The notes: a model not told the origin generated them from the sequence alone. A DNA stretch of 64,000 nucleotides from Maribacter arenosus (GCF_014610845.1 NZ_JABTCG010000001.1:744001-808000), one strand, 5' to 3'. Counted from the first letter of the stretch, positions 44,465 to 53,830 are shown. Numbers and translations: made by a program.

Positions 44465-45472
44465 ATGAAGCAACCTTTGGTCAGTATCTTGATTCCCTTT
44501 AAAAATACCGAGTTATTTTTAAAGGAATGTTTGGACTCCATAGTACAACAAGAGTATCAAAACTGGGAAGTCCAAGCGGTTGATGACGCTTCAACCGACG
44601 ATAGCTACAAAATCGTTTCAAAGTATGCTGAAAAAGACCCAAGATTCAACGTTTTAAAAAACTCCGGTAACGGGATCATCGAGGCCTTACGTACCGGTTT
44701 TAAAGAATGTAAAGGTGAATTGATTACCAGAATGGACTCTGATGATATCATGGCCCCTGATAAACTGGGCACCTTGTTAGAACTATTGCTAAATAGTGGT
44801 AAAGGCCATGTGGCCGTCGGTCAGGTAAAATATTTTTCACATCGGGGAATCAGTGATGGTTACGCACGTTATGAACAATGGCTGAACAAACTCACCGCGG
44901 AAGGGAACAATTACTCCGAAATTTATAAAGAATGTGCTATCCCCTCCCCGTGCTGGATGGTTTTTAAAGAGGATCTTCTTCAATGTGGGGCCTTCGAACC
45001 CAATCGTTATCCTGAAGATTATGATCTGACCTTTCGCTATTATGAGAACGGATTAACATGTATTCCATGTCAAAAGGTATTGCATTATTGGCGCGATTAT
45101 GACACCAGGACTTCCCGAACCAGCGAACACTATGCAGCAAATTACTTTTTGGATATTAAGTTGCACTACTTTCTAAAACTTGAATACGACCCAACTAGGC
45201 CCTTGGTCATCTGGGGAGCCGGAAACAAGGGAAAAACCATTGCCAAAACCCTTTTGGAAAAGAAGATTGATTTTAAGTGGATTTGTGATAACCCAAAAAA
45301 AATCAACAAGGATATTTACGGGATAAAATTGGATCATTACCGTATTTTGAACCATCTACAAGATGCCCAGAACATAATTACCGTTGCAAACGAAAAAGAG
45401 CAGGAAACCATCAAAAGTTTCTTCACCGTATTGAACAAAACTCCGATGAAGGATTATTTTTTCTTTTGTTGA
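44465..45472 (+). CDS. Family 2 glycosyltransferase with C-terminal nucleotide-binding-like domain
   Basis: Residues 1-235 are a GT-A fold GT2 enzyme: VSILIPFKN, VDDASTDDS near 40, the metal site RMDSDD near 90 and PEDYDL near 180. Residues 240-335 add a second domain, PLVIWGAGNKGKTIAKTLLEKKIDFKWICDNP, with a Gly-rich Rossmann loop, as seen in some sugar-modifying proteins. Probable role: adding a sugar to a surface glycan at the cytoplasmic side. No other glycan genes are adjacent. Confidence 0.85.
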   Translation: MKQPLVSILIPFKNTELFLKECLDSIVQQEYQNWEVQAVDDASTDDSYKIVSKYAEKDPRFNVLKNSGNGIIEALRTGFKECKGELITRMDSDDIMAPDKLGTLLELLLNSGKGHVAVGQVKYFSHRGISDGYARYEQWLNKLTAEGNNYSEIYKECAIPSPCWMVFKEDLLQCGAFEPNRYPEDYDLTFRYYENGLTCIPCQKVLHYWRDYDTRTSRTSEHYAANYFLDIKLHYFLKLEYDPTRPLVIWGAGNKGKTIAKTLLEKKIDFKWICDNPKKINKDIYGIKLDHYRILNHLQDAQNIITVANEKEQETIKSFFTVLNKTPMKDYFFFC

Positions 45473-45538
45473 ATTTTAATATCATTAAGTATACCCAAGT
45501 TCTGAATACTTCATATATTTGTTAAATCAAAATTGGGA

Positions 45539-47458
45539 ATGCAGTTTAAATATCCAGAACTTCTTTGGGGCTTATTTCTACTCTTAATTCCTATATTCAT
45601 TCATCTTTTCCGGCTTAGAAGATTCAAAAAAACACCTTTTACAAATGTAAAATTGTTGAAAAGGGTAGTTTCCGAATCAAGAAAGAGCGATTCTTTGAAA
45701 AAATGGTTGCTTTTATTGACCCGATTACTCCTGTATACGGCTTTGATTTTGGCCTTTGCACAACCTTTTCTTGCAAATAAAAAAGCGTTGGTCACCAAAG
45801 AAACGGTAATCTATTTAGACAATTCGTTCAGCATGTTGGCAAGGCAACTCGAGGTTCCGCTATTGAACAGCGCCATTCAGGATTTACTGAAGTCAATCCC
45901 CGAAAACCAGACTTTTAGTCTTTTCACCAATACTGATGAATATAGAAATGTACGGGTTTCGGATATTCAGAATGACTTATTGATGTTATCCCCGACACCT
46001 AAACAATTAGATTTAGAAGAGATTCATTTAAAAGGGAGTACCCTGTTTTCAAGGAATACCAATTCAATCAAAAACCTGATTGTGGTTTCCGACTTTCAAA
46101 ATCGCATGTTGATGGATCGCCTAATGAAAGATAGCACCATTCAAAAACATTATGTAAAATTATCGGGAATCGATGTTGAAAATGTATCTATTGATAGTTG
46201 TTACATTAGTAAATTCGGGTCCGAGAATATGGATATCAATGTAGTGCTATCCGCCTCACCTGCCGTTCAAAGAATCCCGATTTCATTTTATAACGATGAA
46301 AAGTTAGTTGCCAAGACAGCCGCACTTTTTGATAATGGAAAAAGTATAGTCCCCTTTACACTATCCGCTAACGAATTGATCAATGGAAAAGTTGAGATAA
46401 CCGATAAAGGTCTACCTTACGATAATCGCCTTTATTTTAATATTGATAAAAAGGATAAGCCAAAGGTTTTGGTTATTGGGGATACTTCATCGGATTATTT
46501 AAAAAGGATATATACTGAAGATGAATTTATTCTCTCCTCCTTCTCCCTAAAAAACCTGAATTACAGAGATATAGAAAGTCAAAATCTAATACTACTGAAC
46601 GAGTTGAATACCCTGCCAAACTCGCTTGTATCCAGTATTTTATCCTTTGTTTCGAATGGCGGGAGCATAGTCATTATCCCATCGGTGGATGCCGACCTCG
46701 ATTCTTACAATGGGTTGCTTACGCGTTTATCCTTAGGCTCCTTTGTTGAAAAAATAAGTTTGGAGAACATGATAACCGATATAGCTTTCTCCCATCCACT
46801 CTATGATCAGGTTTTTGAAAAGAACGTCAGTAATTTCCAGTTTCCAAAAGTGAACCATTTCCTTAAACTAAAATCAAATTCCCCCTCAATTATTTCTTAT
46901 CAAAATGGGGATGCCTTTTTGATCGGGGACGAAGGTAAATACCTATTCACGGCAGCTTTAGGCACGGAGCATTCCAATTTCCAACAATCCCCGTTGATAG
47001 TCCCTACTTTCCTTAAGATGGGATTCAAGAGCTTAAAGAGTTCCGAACTATACTTTCTACTAAATGGCCCGATTTCCTTGGATATTTCGAAAACAATGGC
47101 CAAAGACGATATTTTAAAGGTGTCCAAAGGGAACCAGGAATTTATTCCATTACAGCAAGCACATGCCAATAAAGTGTCACTCACTTTTGACGAGAGCCCA
47201 ACGGAAGACGGTATTTACACCATTTCTGAAAACGGAACCGCCTTGAAGAACATCAGTTTTAATTATCCCAGAAAAGAAAGTGAGCTGGTTTTTATGGATT
47301 TGAACACTATAGAAGCGGCTAGCATACAAAATTCCATAGCTTCACTTTTTTCAGAGTTGCAAAACGATAATCGCATAACTGAGCTTTGGAAATGGTTTGT
47401 TATTTTAGCACTACTTTTTCTTTTGATTGAAGTGCTGCTAATCAAATTTTTAAAATGA
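45539..47458 (+). CDS. BatA-domain membrane protein with vWA-like region
   Basis: The 639-aa protein starts with the BatA/aerotolerance N-terminal domain FKYPELLWGLFLLLIPIFIHLFRLRRF, has a second span near residue 60, then a vWA-like part with the metal-site text YLDNSFSM near 90 and a GATase-like central region, and a C-terminal anchor (614-636). In Bacteroidetes such proteins lie in envelope complexes of unknown role. ATG at 45539 is preferred; a TTG two codons upstream is possible. The dihydroorotase-like gene follows after 31 bp. Confidence 0.85.
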   Translation: MQFKYPELLWGLFLLLIPIFIHLFRLRRFKKTPFTNVKLLKRVVSESRKSDSLKKWLLLLTRLLLYTALILAFAQPFLANKKALVTKETVIYLDNSFSMLARQLEVPLLNSAIQDLLKSIPENQTFSLFTNTDEYRNVRVSDIQNDLLMLSPTPKQLDLEEIHLKGSTLFSRNTNSIKNLIVVSDFQNRMLMDRLMKDSTIQKHYVKLSGIDVENVSIDSCYISKFGSENMDINVVLSASPAVQRIPISFYNDEKLVAKTAALFDNGKSIVPFTLSANELINGKVEITDKGLPYDNRLYFNIDKKDKPKVLVIGDTSSDYLKRIYTEDEFILSSFSLKNLNYRDIESQNLILLNELNTLPNSLVSSILSFVSNGGSIVIIPSVDADLDSYNGLLTRLSLGSFVEKISLENMITDIAFSHPLYDQVFEKNVSNFQFPKVNHFLKLKSNSPSIISYQNGDAFLIGDEGKYLFTAALGTEHSNFQQSPLIVPTFLKMGFKSLKSSELYFLLNGPISLDISKTMAKDDILKVSKGNQEFIPLQQAHANKVSLTFDESPTEDGIYTISENGTALKNISFNYPRKESELVFMDLNTIEAASIQNSIASLFSELQNDNRITELWKWFVILALLFLLIEVLLIKFLK

Positions 47459-47489
47459 TCCATAAAATCAATAGATAAATCCAGTGGAA

Positions 47490-48749
47490 ATGAACATACT
47501 CCTAAAATCCGCCAAAATCATTAATGCACAGAATAGCGAATTGCACTTAAAAAAAAGGGATATTTTAATCAAGAATGGCATCATTGATACTATTGCAACC
47601 AAAATCGAAGCCCCTAAAGGCGTCAAAACCGTAGCGCTTAAAAATCTTCATGTCTCCTTAGGATGGTTTGATAGTAGTGTGAGTTTCGGGGAACCTGGTT
47701 TCGAGGAACGGGAAACCATCTCCAATGGCCTCCATACCGCTGCCTTGAGCGGATTTACCGATGTTGTATTAAATCCGAATACACATCCCTTGGCAGATAG
47801 TAGTTCTGATATTGTTTTCCTGAAAAACGCTTCTTTGGATTTTGCCTCCAACCTATATCCATTAGGCTGCATGACTATGGGTGCTGAAGGGAAAGATCTT
47901 GCAGAACTATATGACATGCGCAATGCGGGAGCTGTTGGGTTTTACGATTTTAAATCACCCATAACCAATTCCAACCTATTGAAAATTGCGCTGCAATACG
48001 TTCAAAATTTTGATGGACTCCTATATTCCCAACCCTTGGATGTTAACATAGCCGGTAAGGCAGAGGTTCACGAAGGCATAACCTCGACCAAATTAGGCTT
48101 GAAAGGCATTCCTGCAATGGCCGAGGAACTTCAAATTGTCCGTGATCTTTTTATCTTGGAATATACTGGCGGCAAATTGCACATTCCCACCATTTCCACC
48201 GCCAATGCGGTTAAACTCATTGCCGACGCCAAGAAAAAAGGATTGGATGTAAGTTGTAGCGTAGCCATCCACAATCTATATTTTACTGACGAGCTTCTGG
48301 AAGAGTTCGATTCGTCTTACAAAGTATATCCCCCATTGCGCACAAAGAAAGACACCAAGGCTTTGATCAAGGCACTGAACGATGGCTTAATAGACTTTGT
48401 AACCACAGACCATATCCCTTTAAATGTGGAACTAAAGGCTGTAGAATTCGACAACGCAACCCACGGTGCTATAGGACTGGAAAGTGCCTTTGGTTTGTTA
48501 CACCAAATTTATGACCTAGAAAAGTGCATTGAACTGCTGACCCAAGGAAGAGAGCGATATCATATAAAGGAAAACAAATTTGTCGAAGGCAATAAAGCTA
48601 GTCTCACACTATTTGATCCAGATTTGGAATATGTATTTGATAAGGAAAAGATTCGTTCTACTTCAAAAAACAGCATGGTATTGGGGCAAACTTTAAAAGG
48701 AAAAGTCTACGGTATTTATAATAACAATCAACTGGTTTTAGAAACTTAA
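47490..48749 (+). CDS. Dihydroorotase-like amidohydrolase without metal ligands
   Basis: The 419-aa protein aligns along its length with type I dihydroorotases (FGEPGFEERETI, VLNPNTHP, LHIPTIST, TTDHIPLN). The zinc motif DxHVHxREPG reads DSSVSFGEPG, so both His are Ser, and the Asp/Lys and second His sites (GFYDFKSP, YSQPLDV) are changed as well. Only the later His and Asp remain. It is probably a non-catalytic partner, like the inactive PyrC' that supports aspartate transcarbamoylase, or has another job. ATG 47490 is preferred to GTG 47484. Confidence 0.85.
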   Translation: MNILLKSAKIINAQNSELHLKKRDILIKNGIIDTIATKIEAPKGVKTVALKNLHVSLGWFDSSVSFGEPGFEERETISNGLHTAALSGFTDVVLNPNTHPLADSSSDIVFLKNASLDFASNLYPLGCMTMGAEGKDLAELYDMRNAGAVGFYDFKSPITNSNLLKIALQYVQNFDGLLYSQPLDVNIAGKAEVHEGITSTKLGLKGIPAMAEELQIVRDLFILEYTGGKLHIPTISTANAVKLIADAKKKGLDVSCSVAIHNLYFTDELLEEFDSSYKVYPPLRTKKDTKALIKALNDGLIDFVTTDHIPLNVELKAVEFDNATHGAIGLESAFGLLHQIYDLEKCIELLTQGRERYHIKENKFVEGNKASLTLFDPDLEYVFDKEKIRSTSKNSMVLGQTLKGKVYGIYNNNQLVLET

Positions 48750-48787
48750 GTGTAGAATCGTTTTCCATAAAATTAACGGACAAATCC

Positions 48788-49111
48788 ATGAATACCATCA
48801 AAGAAGGAAAAACAACGGCCATAGTTGCTTATTTAACCATTATAGGAGCCTTGATAGCCATTACCATGAACATGGAACCCAAGAATGAATTTGCCCGTTT
48901 TCATACAAGGCAGGCCTTTGGTTTACATCTCATGTTTCACGGTTTTGCATTATTTTCCAGCGTATGGTTTAATGAATATGCCCTGTATGGACTTTATCTT
49001 TGTTGTTTTATGCTTTGGATATATGGCTTTTTAGGGGCTTTGAGTGATAAAAAGCAATTGGTACCGGTAATTGGCCCCTATTTTCAAAAATGGTTTACAT
49101 TTATTTCTTAA
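48788..49111 (+). CDS. Small membrane protein, DUF4870/Tic20-like
   Basis: The 107-aa protein has about three hydrophobic spans and the conserved middle NEFARFHTRQAFGLHLMFH (residues 33-51), in which F-H-x-R-Q is typical of DUF4870-like proteins. Function unknown. It lies 38 bp behind the dihydroorotase-like gene and ends one base before the ATG of the hydrolase gene, so these are likely one operon. Confidence 0.72.
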   Translation: MNTIKEGKTTAIVAYLTIIGALIAITMNMEPKNEFARFHTRQAFGLHLMFHGFALFSSVWFNEYALYGLYLCCFMLWIYGFLGALSDKKQLVPVIGPYFQKWFTFIS

Positions 49112-49112
49112 A

Positions 49113-49772
49113 ATGACTACAGCACAACTTTCTTTGACCCATTTGATTAAACCTTCTTCTTTAAAAGTAGGGAAGCCTCCTGTTTTATTCATGTTTCATG
49201 GTTATGGCAGCAATGAAGAGGATTTATTTTCCTTTGCCCCGGAACTACCTGAAGAACTCTGTATTATTTCAGTGCGTGCCCCATACTCCTTAGAACCATA
49301 CGGCTATGCTTGGTACGCCATTAATTTTGATGCCGACAAAGGGAAATGGAGTGATGATGACCAGGCCAAGGAGTCAAGGGAAAAGATAATGACATTTATC
49401 GATGAGGCCTGTAGAGTCTACGGATTGGATACGAACCGTATATCCCTTTTGGGTTTTAGTCAAGGTACGATCCTAAGTTATGCCGTCGCACTTTCGTATC
49501 CGGAGAGAATCAAGAATGTTATTGCTTTAAGTGGGTATATCAATGAAAAAATCATTGCAGGTGACCCTTCCAGAAAGAATTTTAAAAGACTTAAAATTTA
49601 TGCCTCCCATGGGCAAGTAGATCAGGTCATTCCGCCCCAATGGGCGCAAAAAATCCCAGAAACCCTGACCTCTTTGGGGGTAGACCATATATATGAGGAA
49701 TTCCCGGTTGGTCATGGCGTGGCACCCCAAAACTTTTATTCGTTTAAAAAATGGTTACAGGATAAATTCTAA
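49113..49772 (+). CDS. Alpha/beta hydrolase, carboxylesterase/phospholipase type
   Basis: The 219-aa cytoplasmic esterase has MFHGYGSNEEDL near residue 27 (oxyanion loop), the nucleophile GFSQGT near 112, Asp in HGQVDQVIP near 170 and His in VGHGVAP near 202. This matches the AB hydrolase 2 family, which acts on short carboxylic esters or lysophospholipids. The ATG at 49113 follows the upstream stop by one base; a TTG at 49071 inside the previous gene is unlikely. The 3' end overlaps the convergent gene by 4 nt. Confidence 0.9.
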   Translation: MTTAQLSLTHLIKPSSLKVGKPPVLFMFHGYGSNEEDLFSFAPELPEELCIISVRAPYSLEPYGYAWYAINFDADKGKWSDDDQAKESREKIMTFIDEACRVYGLDTNRISLLGFSQGTILSYAVALSYPERIKNVIALSGYINEKIIAGDPSRKNFKRLKIYASHGQVDQVIPPQWAQKIPETLTSLGVDHIYEEFPVGHGVAPQNFYSFKKWLQDKF

Positions 49773-50263
49773 TTGCTGCGGGTATACAAGAGGTGGTCGA
49801 TCAAGGTGAAATCGACCCCTAAATCATCTTTCAATTCGTATTTGATCAATATTTCACCCCAATATTTACCATCTGAAAAGTCCGCTAGAATCCATTTGTG
49901 GTTCAGGATCTTGATTTTGTTCAATTTAAAATCATTCTCCATTCCTTCATAAGGTATTAAAGGATTGTCCCCTTTCGATTCATTGGTCTCCAATAATTTA
50001 TCGGATATATATCGACTAGGGTCTTTCAATTCTAAATGATCATAATAGGCCAAGGCATCATCATTATTCTCCAATGAGAAGTATTGCATATCCAGGACTT
50101 TTAACTGGGCATTTTGAAGGGAATCCTTAAACCCTGTAATCGTGTCTTCAAGACGATCTATTTTACTGTCCTTTGCCTTTTGCATATTGCTATTACTCAC
50201 GACCATATATAGGCAGATCAAGGCTGTGAATAGGAAAAGGTATAAAAATATTTTATTTCTCAT
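49769..50263 (-). CDS. Hypothetical membrane-anchored protein
   Basis: The 164-aa protein has one N-terminal membrane anchor (residues 5-23), a coiled-coil stretch of about 35 residues (SKIDRLEDTITGFKDSLQNAQ) and a C-terminal domain of about 100 residues with Trp and acidic residues, probably periplasmic. I do not recognise the family. The start is 11 bp downstream of the MBL-fold gene on the same strand, so they may be co-transcribed. Confidence 0.6.
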   Translation of the reverse strand: MRNKIFLYLFLFTALICLYMVVSNSNMQKAKDSKIDRLEDTITGFKDSLQNAQLKVLDMQYFSLENNDDALAYYDHLELKDPSRYISDKLLETNESKGDNPLIPYEGMENDFKLNKIKILNHKWILADFSDGKYWGEILIKYELKDDLGVDFTLIDHLLYTRSN

Positions 50264-50273
50264 TGCTCTGGTA

Positions 50274-51038
50274 CTATAGGGTTATTTGAAGGTTATCATA
50301 GGCCAAATGTACATCTTTTGGTAATTTCTTTTCCACTTCTTTATGGAAACCCAATAAATGGCTTATATGCGTCAAATAACTTGTTGCAGGCTTTACCTTA
50401 TCAATAAAGGCCAAGGCTTCCTCTAAATTGAAATGGGAATGGTGGGGCTCTTCCCTTAAGGCATTGACCACTAGAACCTTGGTTCCTATGATTTTTTTAA
50501 TTTCCGCTTCATCTACGGTCTTCACGTCTGTCAAATAGGTAAAATCCTTGATTCTAAATCCGAAAACCTGTATCCTATTATGGTGTGCATTGATAGGTGT
50601 CACCAATTGCCCCCCTAATTTAAAAGGTAAACCATTCTTAATGGTATGTATTTCAACGGCCGGAGCACCAGGGTAACGGTCCCCATCGGCAAAAATATAA
50701 TCGAAACGGGTTTTTAACGATTCGACCACCCTTCTATGGGCATAAATGGGGATATCTCCCTGTCGAAAGAAAAAAGGGCGGATATCATCGATACCTGCGG
50801 TATGGTCGGCATGTTCATGCGTAAATAGAATGCCATTGAGTTTAGAAACATCATGGGCCAGCATTTGTTGCCTAAAATCGGGTCCACAATCAATCACATA
50901 ATTGTAATCATCCCAAGAGATAAGCACGGATACACGAAGTCGTTTGTCTTTTGGGTCCTTACTTAGGCAAACCGGATGGGAACTCCCAATTACAGGGATT
51001 CCCTGTGAAGTTCCGGTGCCTAAAAATGTTATTTTCAA
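50274..51038 (-). CDS. MBL-fold metallohydrolase (PhnP-like)
   Basis: The 254-aa protein shows GTGTSQGIPV near residue 7, two-metal ligands THEHADHTAGID near 75, further His around 155 and 222 (NAHHN, LTHISH), and a PhnP/RNase Z-like layout. PhnP acts on cyclic ribose phosphates; other members act on lipid or tRNA phosphodiesters, and the substrate here is not clear. The start is TTG at 51038, because the first beta strand KITFLGTG begins there. It is divergent from the 483-aa conserved gene. Confidence 0.88.
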   Translation of the reverse strand: MKITFLGTGTSQGIPVIGSSHPVCLSKDPKDKRLRVSVLISWDDYNYVIDCGPDFRQQMLAHDVSKLNGILFTHEHADHTAGIDDIRPFFFRQGDIPIYAHRRVVESLKTRFDYIFADGDRYPGAPAVEIHTIKNGLPFKLGGQLVTPINAHHNRIQVFGFRIKDFTYLTDVKTVDEAEIKKIIGTKVLVVNALREEPHHSHFNLEEALAFIDKVKPATSYLTHISHLLGFHKEVEKKLPKDVHLAYDNLQITL

Positions 51039-51098
51039 CGTTTCCTTGGTTTATTTCAAATTTATAACATATTTATTTAATTGCTTACCCATTCTTAT

Positions 51099-51106
51099 TA
51101 ACTTTG
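51099..51106 (+). promoter_or_regulatory. Probable -7 promoter box
   Basis: TAACTTTG fits TAnnTTTG, 20 bp before the ATG at 51127. The -33 part is weak: a TTG at 51081 gives a 15-nt spacer. Confidence 0.45.
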
Positions 51107-51126
51107 CCGCAAACAAAATAGGTCAT

Positions 51127-52578
51127 ATGTCTTCATTTCTTAAAAGGGACACAGCATTTGAGAACATTCCTTCCATCAAGGCCAAAACCTTGAGAATAAA
51201 CTTAAATCCAGATATTTACGGAACTTTTGCCGAAATTGGAGCAGGTCAGGAAACAGCGCGACATTTCTTTAGGGCCGGTGGGGCATCGGGGACCATTGCC
51301 AAGGCGATGAGTGCATATGACAAAGAATTCAGTGATGCCATTTATGGCGTTGAGGGCGATGGAAGATATGTTTCCCAACCTAGGTTAAAAACGATGCTGG
51401 CCCATGAAATGCGCCTTATGGAAGAACGTATTTCAAGGGATAAACACCCCGATCGTTTGTTTTTTTCGTATGCCAATACGGTAGCCACAATCGATTTTTC
51501 AAAAAGATATAAAGGTCATGGTTGGTTAGGTATCCGATATCAATTGGAACCTGACCAAAAAGAATTGGACGAAATTGTTTTACACGTACGCTTTAAACAA
51601 AATGAAGCCCGCTTACAACAAGAAACCTTGGGCATCGTAGGTGTCAACCTCATCTATGGGGCTTTTTACAAATACCATAAACCACGAAAGCTTTTAAAGT
51701 ATCTCTACGACCATATTGATAAGGATACCATTGAAATTGACATGGTCAATTTCAATGGTCCCAATTTCAAAGGTGTTGACAATAGATTAATAAGTCTTCA
51801 ATTAATTAGAAACGGAATGACCGATGCCGTTATGTTCGGTCCAGACGGAAACAACCTATTGCCAGCGGCGAAATTATACAAGAAGAACATTTTGGCCTTA
51901 AGGGGAAGTTTTAGACCAGCGACCAAGGTGAACATGGACATGCTTCAAAAATCATACGATATCTTTATTCGGGATAGGGCGGTCGATGAGAGTAAGACTA
52001 TTGTTATTTTTGAAATCACTTTGTCAAATCTGAAGGCCTCGGGCGAAATTGATGAACGTGATTTCATGGATCGGGCCGAATTACTCTGCGCAATGGGGCA
52101 TACGGTAATGATTTCCAATTTTCAGGAGTATTATAAGCTGGTAGAGTACTTGAATAATTATACCAAAGCGAAAATTGGCCTTACCATGGGTGTAAATAAC
52201 TTGGTGGATATTTTTGACGAAAAGTATTATCGCCATTTGAGTGGAGGTATATTGGAAGCGTTCGGAAAGTTATTCTTTAAAGAACTTCAAGTATATCTTT
52301 ATCCGATGAAGAATGCAGAAACGGGTCAGATCATGACCAGTAACAATATCAAGGTACATCCTAGAATGAAGGAACTCTATAAGTTCTTCAAGTATAATGG
52401 CAAAGTGATGGACATCATCGACTACGACCCAGAAATCATGGATATTTTCTCTAGGGATGTTTTCAAGAAAATCGTCAACAACGAGGAAGGTTGGGAAGAT
52501 TCACTACCCGCGGGTATTGCCGATATAATCAAGGAGAAAAAACTTTTTGCCCGTGAAGTGGAGGTCAAGAAAGAGTAA
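51127..52578 (+). CDS. Conserved 483-aa Bacteroidetes protein, nicotinate-nucleotide enzyme-like label doubtful
   Basis: The protein is soluble, with no signal peptide, no TonB box and no beta-barrel repeat. It opens with TLRINLNPDIYGTFAEIGAGQETARHFF and has the conserved texts NTVATIDFSKRYKGHGWLG, DAVMFGPDGNNLLPA and GVNNLVDIFDEKYYRHLSGG. I remember homologues labelled TonB-dependent receptor or nicotinate-nucleotide adenylyltransferase; neither label is supported by a motif here. ATG 51127 is the conserved start; an in-frame extension to 50944 crosses the divergent promoter. Strong conservation suggests a housekeeping role. Confidence 0.7.
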   Translation: MSSFLKRDTAFENIPSIKAKTLRINLNPDIYGTFAEIGAGQETARHFFRAGGASGTIAKAMSAYDKEFSDAIYGVEGDGRYVSQPRLKTMLAHEMRLMEERISRDKHPDRLFFSYANTVATIDFSKRYKGHGWLGIRYQLEPDQKELDEIVLHVRFKQNEARLQQETLGIVGVNLIYGAFYKYHKPRKLLKYLYDHIDKDTIEIDMVNFNGPNFKGVDNRLISLQLIRNGMTDAVMFGPDGNNLLPAAKLYKKNILALRGSFRPATKVNMDMLQKSYDIFIRDRAVDESKTIVIFEITLSNLKASGEIDERDFMDRAELLCAMGHTVMISNFQEYYKLVEYLNNYTKAKIGLTMGVNNLVDIFDEKYYRHLSGGILEAFGKLFFKELQVYLYPMKNAETGQIMTSNNIKVHPRMKELYKFFKYNGKVMDIIDYDPEIMDIFSRDVFKKIVNNEEGWEDSLPAGIADIIKEKKLFAREVEVKKE

Positions 52579-52607
52579 ACATATCGAAGGTCAAAAGTAA
52601 AGTATAG

Positions 52608-52638
52608 CGTCCCAACCATTAATCGTTGGGACGTTTTT
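52608..52638. terminator. Bidirectional terminator
   Basis: CGTCCCAAC (52608-52616), an 8-nt loop and GTTGGGACG (52625-52633) followed by TTTTT. It lies between the 483-aa gene and the convergent bcp gene. Confidence 0.85.
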
Positions 52639-52661
52639 ATTGAGCAAAATATACTAAATCC

Positions 52662-53114
52662 TTAGTTGAGCAGTTGGGCTGCATGGTCTTTTGTCTTGAC
52701 TTTATCGATCACCTTGATCACTACACCTTCCCCATCTATTACGAATGACTTTCTATGAATGCCATCATACTCCCTGCCCATGAACTTTTTAGGGCCCCAA
52801 ACGCCAAACGTATTGATGACGGTATGGTCCTCATCGGCCAAAAGTGGGAATGGGAATTCGTATTTATTCTTGAAATTTGCTTGCCTTTTTTGTGAATCGG
52901 CACTAACACCCAATAATTCGTATCCTTGGGATTGCAATTCACCGTAATTATCCCTCAAATTGCACGCCTCCACGGTACAACCGGGGGTGCTGGCTTTAGG
53001 ATAGAAAAAAACGATCAATTTTTTTCCTCGGTAATCGGATAATTTGACCGTGTTTCCTTCTTCGTCCTTAGCCGTGAAATCTGGGACTTTATCCCCTACT
53101 TGCAATGTTTTCAT
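52662..53114 (-). CDS. bcp: Peroxiredoxin, Bcp type
   Basis: The 150-aa thioredoxin-dependent peroxidase has Cys46 in YPKASTPGCTVEAC and Cys51, the normal peroxidatic and resolving pair of alpha-2-type Bcp, and LADEDHTV near 90. It reduces hydroperoxides in the cytoplasm. Length is typical. It is a single gene, divergent from the endonuclease III gene at 53168 with a 53-bp gap, which places two oxidative-damage genes side by side. Confidence 0.95.
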   Translation of the reverse strand: MKTLQVGDKVPDFTAKDEEGNTVKLSDYRGKKLIVFFYPKASTPGCTVEACNLRDNYGELQSQGYELLGVSADSQKRQANFKNKYEFPFPLLADEDHTVINTFGVWGPKKFMGREYDGIHRKSFVIDGEGVVIKVIDKVKTKDHAAQLLN

Positions 53115-53167
53115 AATTGATTTTAATAAATTAGCAATTCAGTATCGATAGCTAAAATAAGCTTTAA

Positions 53168-53830
53168 ATGACTAAAAAGGAAAAGGTTGGTTTTACCATT
53201 AAAACATTACAGGAATTATACCCTTCGGTGCCTGTTCCTTTGGAACACAAGGACCCTTACACCCTGCTGATCGCCGTATTGTTATCTGCCCAGAGCACCG
53301 ATGTTAAGGTGAACCAGATTACGCCAATCCTTTTTGCAAAGGCCGATAATCCTTATGATATGGTTAAATTGACCGTGGATGAAATTCGTGATATCATAAA
53401 ACCAGTGGGCCTGTCACCAATGAAATCGAAAGGTATTCATGGTTTATCCCATATTTTAATCGACAGATATGAAGGAGAGGTCCCTAATGACATGTCCTTA
53501 TTGGAAGAGTTGCCCGCGGTAGGACATAAAACCGCAAGTGTGGTTGTTTCCCAGGCATTTGGAACACCTGCTTTCCCGGTAGATACCCATATTCATAGAC
53601 TTATGTATCGATGGGGCTTTTCCAATGGTAAAAATGTGGTACAGACCGAAAAGGATGCGAAACGATTATTCCCAAGGGATTTATGGAACGACCTTCATCT
53701 ACAGATCATTTGGTATGGCCGGGAGTATTCACCCGCTCGAGGGTGGGATCTTGAAAAGGATATCATTACCAAAACAATCGGTAGAAAATCGGTGGTGAAC
53801 GAGTACTATAAAAAGATAAAGCCCACTTAA
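53168..53830 (+). CDS. nth: Endonuclease III lacking the Fe-S cluster
   Basis: The 220-aa DNA glycosylase/AP-lyase removes oxidised pyrimidines. The helix-hairpin-helix ELPAVGHKTASVVV (Lys near 123 is catalytic) and PVDTHIHRL (Asp near 141) are intact. E. coli Nth ends with four Cys holding 4Fe-4S; this protein has no Cys anywhere, and the region reads YGREYSPARGWDLEKDI. It therefore works without the cluster, if active. It is divergent from bcp; a hairpin overlaps its stop codon. Confidence 0.93.
   Translation: MTKKEKVGFTIKTLQELYPSVPVPLEHKDPYTLLIAVLLSAQSTDVKVNQITPILFAKADNPYDMVKLTVDEIRDIIKPVGLSPMKSKGIHGLSHILIDRYEGEVPNDMSLLEELPAVGHKTASVVVSQAFGTPAFPVDTHIHRLMYRWGFSNGKNVVQTEKDAKRLFPRDLWNDLHLQIIWYGREYSPARGWDLEKDIITKTIGRKSVVNEYYKKIKPT

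Noticed and set aside
50944-51126. N-terminal extension of the 483-aa protein
   Set aside because: It would cross the divergent promoter region and the start of the MBL-fold gene; the conserved N-terminus begins at 51127.
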